A DNA stretch of 6,573 nt from the NCBI GenBank assembly GCA_026706505.1, contig JAPOYQ010000431.1, positions 1 through 6,573 on the forward strand, written 5' to 3'. Position numbers and translations under genes: made by a program. Under the pieces are notes generated by a model that was not told where the DNA came from, did no database searches, and saw only the letters and a list, made by a program, of their open reading frames with translations. Below, in pieces: positions 6,076-6,573 of the stretch. Numbering within the stretch: the first letter of the stretch is position 1; every line of letters starts with the position of its first letter. The DNA is from Gemmatimonadota bacterium (lineage in GTDB: Bacteria > Latescibacterota > UBA2968 > UBA8231).

Positions 6076-6573
6076 GTGAAGATTGCCAAGATCGAACAGT
6101 TTTTCCCGCGCCAGCGCATGCGCTTGGTCAAAATTACCACGGACAATGGTATCGTCGGCTGGGGTGAGACCACGCTGGAGGGCAAGCCCAAGAGCACTTG
6201 GGCGGCGGTGGAAGAGTTGGCCGAGTACTTCGTCGGCAAGGATCCGCTCCGCATAGAGCACCACTGGCAGCACGTCTATCGCTCGGCCTTTTTTCGCGGC
6301 GGCAATGTGCTGATGAGCGCGCTGTCGGGCATTGATCAGGCGCTGTGGGACATCGCCGGCAAGCACTACAATATCCCCACCTATATGCTCTTGGGTGGTG
6401 CGGTGCGCGACCGGATTCGCGTGTACGCGCACTGGGGCATCCACGGCCAGACCGATGAGGCACTGGCCGCGGCGCGGGCGCGGCTCGACATGCTGTTGGC
6501 CAAAGGCTACACGGCCTTTAAGGCCGGGCCGGGGGGCACGTGGCGCGCCCACGAGCCACCGGCGCGAATCGAC
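6076..6573 (+). CDS. Enolase-superfamily sugar-acid dehydratase, D-galactonate dehydratase (DgoD)-like, N-terminal part (3' truncated by window edge)
   Basis: The frame is open from GTG at 6076 to the last base, giving 166 residues of a protein that usually has about 380-400. The visible part is the complete N-terminal capping domain of the mandelate racemase/muconate lactonizing enzyme group plus the start of the barrel. It closely parallels E. coli DgoD (recalled): KIxKI at the start, TDNGIVGWGE (22-31), a segment like GKDPxRIExxWQ (54-65), FFRGG (72-76), SALSGIDQALWDIAGK (81-96) and LLGGAVRDRI (105-114). FKAGPGG (148-154) is at the second barrel strand. The metal-binding Asp/Glu/Glu and catalytic His residues lie beyond the window, so activity and substrate cannot be confirmed. 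Family members convert D-galactonate, D-gluconate, D-mannonate or related acids to 2-keto-3-deoxy acids with Mg2+. Being 15 bp behind the IlvD/Edd-type gene suggests a shared transcript and a shared sugar-acid pathway. Confidence 0.88.
   Translation, partial: MKIAKIEQFFPRQRMRLVKITTDNGIVGWGETTLEGKPKSTWAAVEELAEYFVGKDPLRIEHHWQHVYRSAFFRGGNVLMSALSGIDQALWDIAGKHYNIPTYMLLGGAVRDRIRVYAHWGIHGQTDEALAAARARLDMLLAKGYTAFKAGPGGTWRAHEPPARID

Noticed and set aside
5881..6552. Minus-strand frame of 223 codons opposite the dehydratase junction
   Set aside because: It spans the end of one recognised gene and the start of the next on the opposite strand, so it is a composition-driven shadow.
1..6573. CRISPR arrays, tRNA/rRNA genes, insertion sequences, toxin-antitoxin or defence genes
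   Set aside because: I looked for regular repeats, cloverleaf-like sequences, terminal inverted repeats, and transposase or nuclease motifs and saw none; recognised genes fill nearly the whole window.

Overview
The window is a GC-rich piece of the chromosome of a Gram-negative bacterium. The evidence for an outer membrane is an Omp85-type beta-barrel ending in phenylalanine and an NlpC/P60 cell-wall hydrolase with a lipoprotein-like N-terminus. No rRNA, tRNA, phylogenetic marker, integrase, transposase or CRISPR array is visible, so the organism cannot be named. Paired sugar-acid dehydratases of the kind seen here are common in environmental heterotrophs (for example Latescibacterota, Poribacteria and Planctomycetes relatives), but that is only a weak hint.

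Layout. (1) Positions 2-1401, plus strand: the C-terminal part of an Omp85/surface-antigen barrel protein, cut by the left edge, then 17 bp later a small multi-pass YwaF/TIGR02206-type membrane protein. (2) Positions 1398-4175, minus strand: a three-gene, probably co-transcribed set read right to left: a 3-hydroxyacyl-CoA (3-hydroxybutyryl-CoA type) dehydrogenase, an NlpC/P60 peptidase 10 bp behind it, and a multi-pass GT-C type glycosyltransferase. This set converges on the YwaF gene so tightly that the two stop codons share four bases. (3) Positions 4176-4338: a 163-bp, AT-rich divergent promoter region. (4) Positions 4339-6573, plus strand: an IlvD/Edd-family sugar-acid dehydratase with a very strong Shine-Dalgarno sequence, then after 15 bp an enolase-superfamily galactonate-dehydratase-like gene that runs off the right edge.

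Functional reading. The right-hand pair looks like the start of a sugar-acid (aldonate) catabolic operon. Two unrelated enzyme folds that do the same chemistry, dehydrating an aldonic acid to a 2-keto-3-deoxy acid, stand side by side. The minus-strand set mixes fatty-acid/hydroxybutyrate redox metabolism with cell-envelope functions and is not an obvious pathway. Most genes are clear family members with intact active-site residues. I found no convincing evidence of a novel multi-gene system. The points most worth a second look are the paired dehydratases, the shared stop-codon overlap, and a short CGCAGATGA-type tandem repeat between two minus-strand genes.
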